From an uncultured Collinsella sp. (GTDB taxonomy: Bacteria; Actinomycetota; Coriobacteriia; Coriobacteriales; Coriobacteriaceae): 6,219 bases of DNA. The notes under the pieces were generated by a model, which was given only the letters and a program-made list of their open reading frames with translations, was not told the origin of the DNA and searched no databases. Below are positions 5,711 to 6,219 of the stretch, piece after piece. Location: contig CABSMN010000078.1 of NCBI GenBank assembly GCA_902478765.1, forward strand, positions 1 through 6,219, read 5' to 3'. The stretch's first letter is position 1; each line of letters starts with the position of its first letter. Position numbers and translations under genes: made by a program.

Positions 5711-5737
5711 ATCTTACCGTAGGCTAACCGAGTTCAA
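5711..5737 (-). promoter_or_regulatory. Possible promoter of the glycosyltransferase gene
   Basis: The minus strand has TTGAAC (5732-5737, four of six bases of TTGACA) and TAAGAT (5711-5716, four of six bases of TATAAT), 15 bases apart, which is short of the usual 17. The 82-base gap between the upstream stop and this gene, together with the terminator after it, makes a promoter here likely even if the exact boxes are uncertain. Confidence 0.4.
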
Positions 5738-5755
5738 GAAACCACCTAATACTGG

Positions 5756-6212
5756 TTAGGGTTCGAGCAGACCGAGCTGCGGAACGATTTCGTCGCCGGC
5801 GGCAGTGCGGCCGAGCGAGCGCGGGGCTAGGTCATCCAGAACGGCGGCGAGATCCCACGGCAGCTCATCGCGGCACTCAATGCGCTCCCCCGTCACGGGA
5901 TGATCGAACGCCACACGCCAGGAATGGAGGAATTGCCTGGTCAAACCCTGGTCGGCACGCGCATCGCACTTACCGTAGAGCGGATCGCCCACGCAGGCGT
6001 GGTTGATATGGCGCATGTGCACGCGAATCTGATGCGTGCGACCCGTAAACAGGTGGCACTCGACGAGCGTATAGCCATCGTCAAAACGCGTGGAATCGAA
6101 GCGCTCGAGGACCCTAAAGGTCGTAATAGCCTGGCGCGCGAAAGGATCGTCCGAAACCGCCATCTTGACACGGTCGCGCGTAGAACGGGCAATGCCGGTG
6201 TTAATGGTACCC
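5756..6212 (-). CDS. RluA-family 23S rRNA/tRNA pseudouridine synthase, C-terminal part
   Basis: The last 151 residues of an RluA/RluD-type pseudouridine synthase, which isomerises uridine to pseudouridine in rRNA or tRNA; the target cannot be told from this part. Family landmarks in order are G-T-I-N-T-G-I-A-R-S-T-R-D-R-V-K-M-A-V (the 'G.I..pI.R....R.KM.V' motif), LVECHLFTGRTHQIRVHMRH (the strongest family signature) and VGDPLYG. The N-terminal S4 domain and the catalytic HRLDxxTSG motif lie beyond the contig end, so about half the usual length of some 300 residues is missing. This is an assembly edge, not a pseudogene: the last 7 bases of the window match the Tn5 adapter, so real sequence ends near 6212. 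The family usually sits after the signal peptidase II gene lspA, but that cannot be checked here. Confidence 0.93.
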
Positions 6213-6219
6213 CTGTCTC
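6213..6219 (+). other. Start of reverse-complement Tn5 mosaic end (probable adapter artefact)
   Basis: CTGTCTC equals the first seven bases of CTGTCTCTTATACACATCT, the reverse-complement mosaic end. Seven bases alone could be chance, but the full adapter at the opposite end makes an untrimmed adapter the best reading. These bases should not be translated as part of the pseudouridine synthase. Confidence 0.75.

Noticed and set aside
5745..5760. CCTAA-N6-TTAGG hairpin at the pseudouridine synthase stop codon as a terminator
   Set aside because: The stem has only five pairs, mostly A/T, and is followed by TGGTTTCTTG rather than a T-run. It is too weak to call.

Overview
This looks like a short contig, about 6.2 kb, from a gut-type actinobacterium of the Coriobacteriia. 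Collinsella or a close relative is my best guess. That rests on fairly high GC, the style of the RarA, dGTPase and glycosyltransferase proteins, and the DUF948 / RsbW-like / sigma cluster; it is a recognition-based inference without a database search. Both ends carry Illumina Nextera (Tn5) adapter sequence. Bases 1-45 are the end of P7, an 8-base index, the read-2 overhang and the mosaic end. The last 7 bases match the start of the reverse-complement mosaic end. Real genomic DNA is therefore about 46-6212.

All eight genes lie on the minus strand, so transcription runs from high to low coordinates. In that order: (1) the C-terminal half of an RluA-family pseudouridine synthase, cut by the contig end; (2) a membrane family 2 glycosyltransferase with its own possible promoter and a very strong intrinsic terminator; (3) a minimal A24 prepilin peptidase, 31 bases ahead of (4) a dGTPase-like HD phosphohydrolase; (5) rarA, a replication-associated recombination AAA+ ATPase; (6) a single-pass membrane DUF948 protein overlapping (7) an RsbW-like anti-sigma-type protein, followed after one base by (8) the first 25 codons of a probable SigB/SigF-type sigma factor that runs into the adapter.

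Functionally there are three blocks. The rluA remnant and the glycosyltransferase are separate units (RNA modification; envelope or extracellular polysaccharide). The peptidase, dGTPase and rarA form a tightly spaced run, in which the last two fit dNTP-pool control and stalled-fork handling. The DUF948, RsbW-like and sigma genes look like a translationally coupled stress-regulation module.

Two points stand out. A perfect 16-base palindrome of the Gram-positive/actinobacterial LexA type (ACGAAC-N4-GTTCGT) overlaps the dGTPase stop codon and the expected -35 region just upstream of rarA, suggesting SOS control of rarA. The RsbW-like protein keeps the fold and the glutamate of its N-box but appears to have lost the N-box asparagine, the DxGxG box and the GLGL segment. 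It may be an anti-sigma-type protein that no longer binds ATP, sitting beside a membrane coiled-coil protein with no adjacent anti-anti-sigma gene. No RNA genes, CRISPR arrays, insertion sequences or phage genes were seen.
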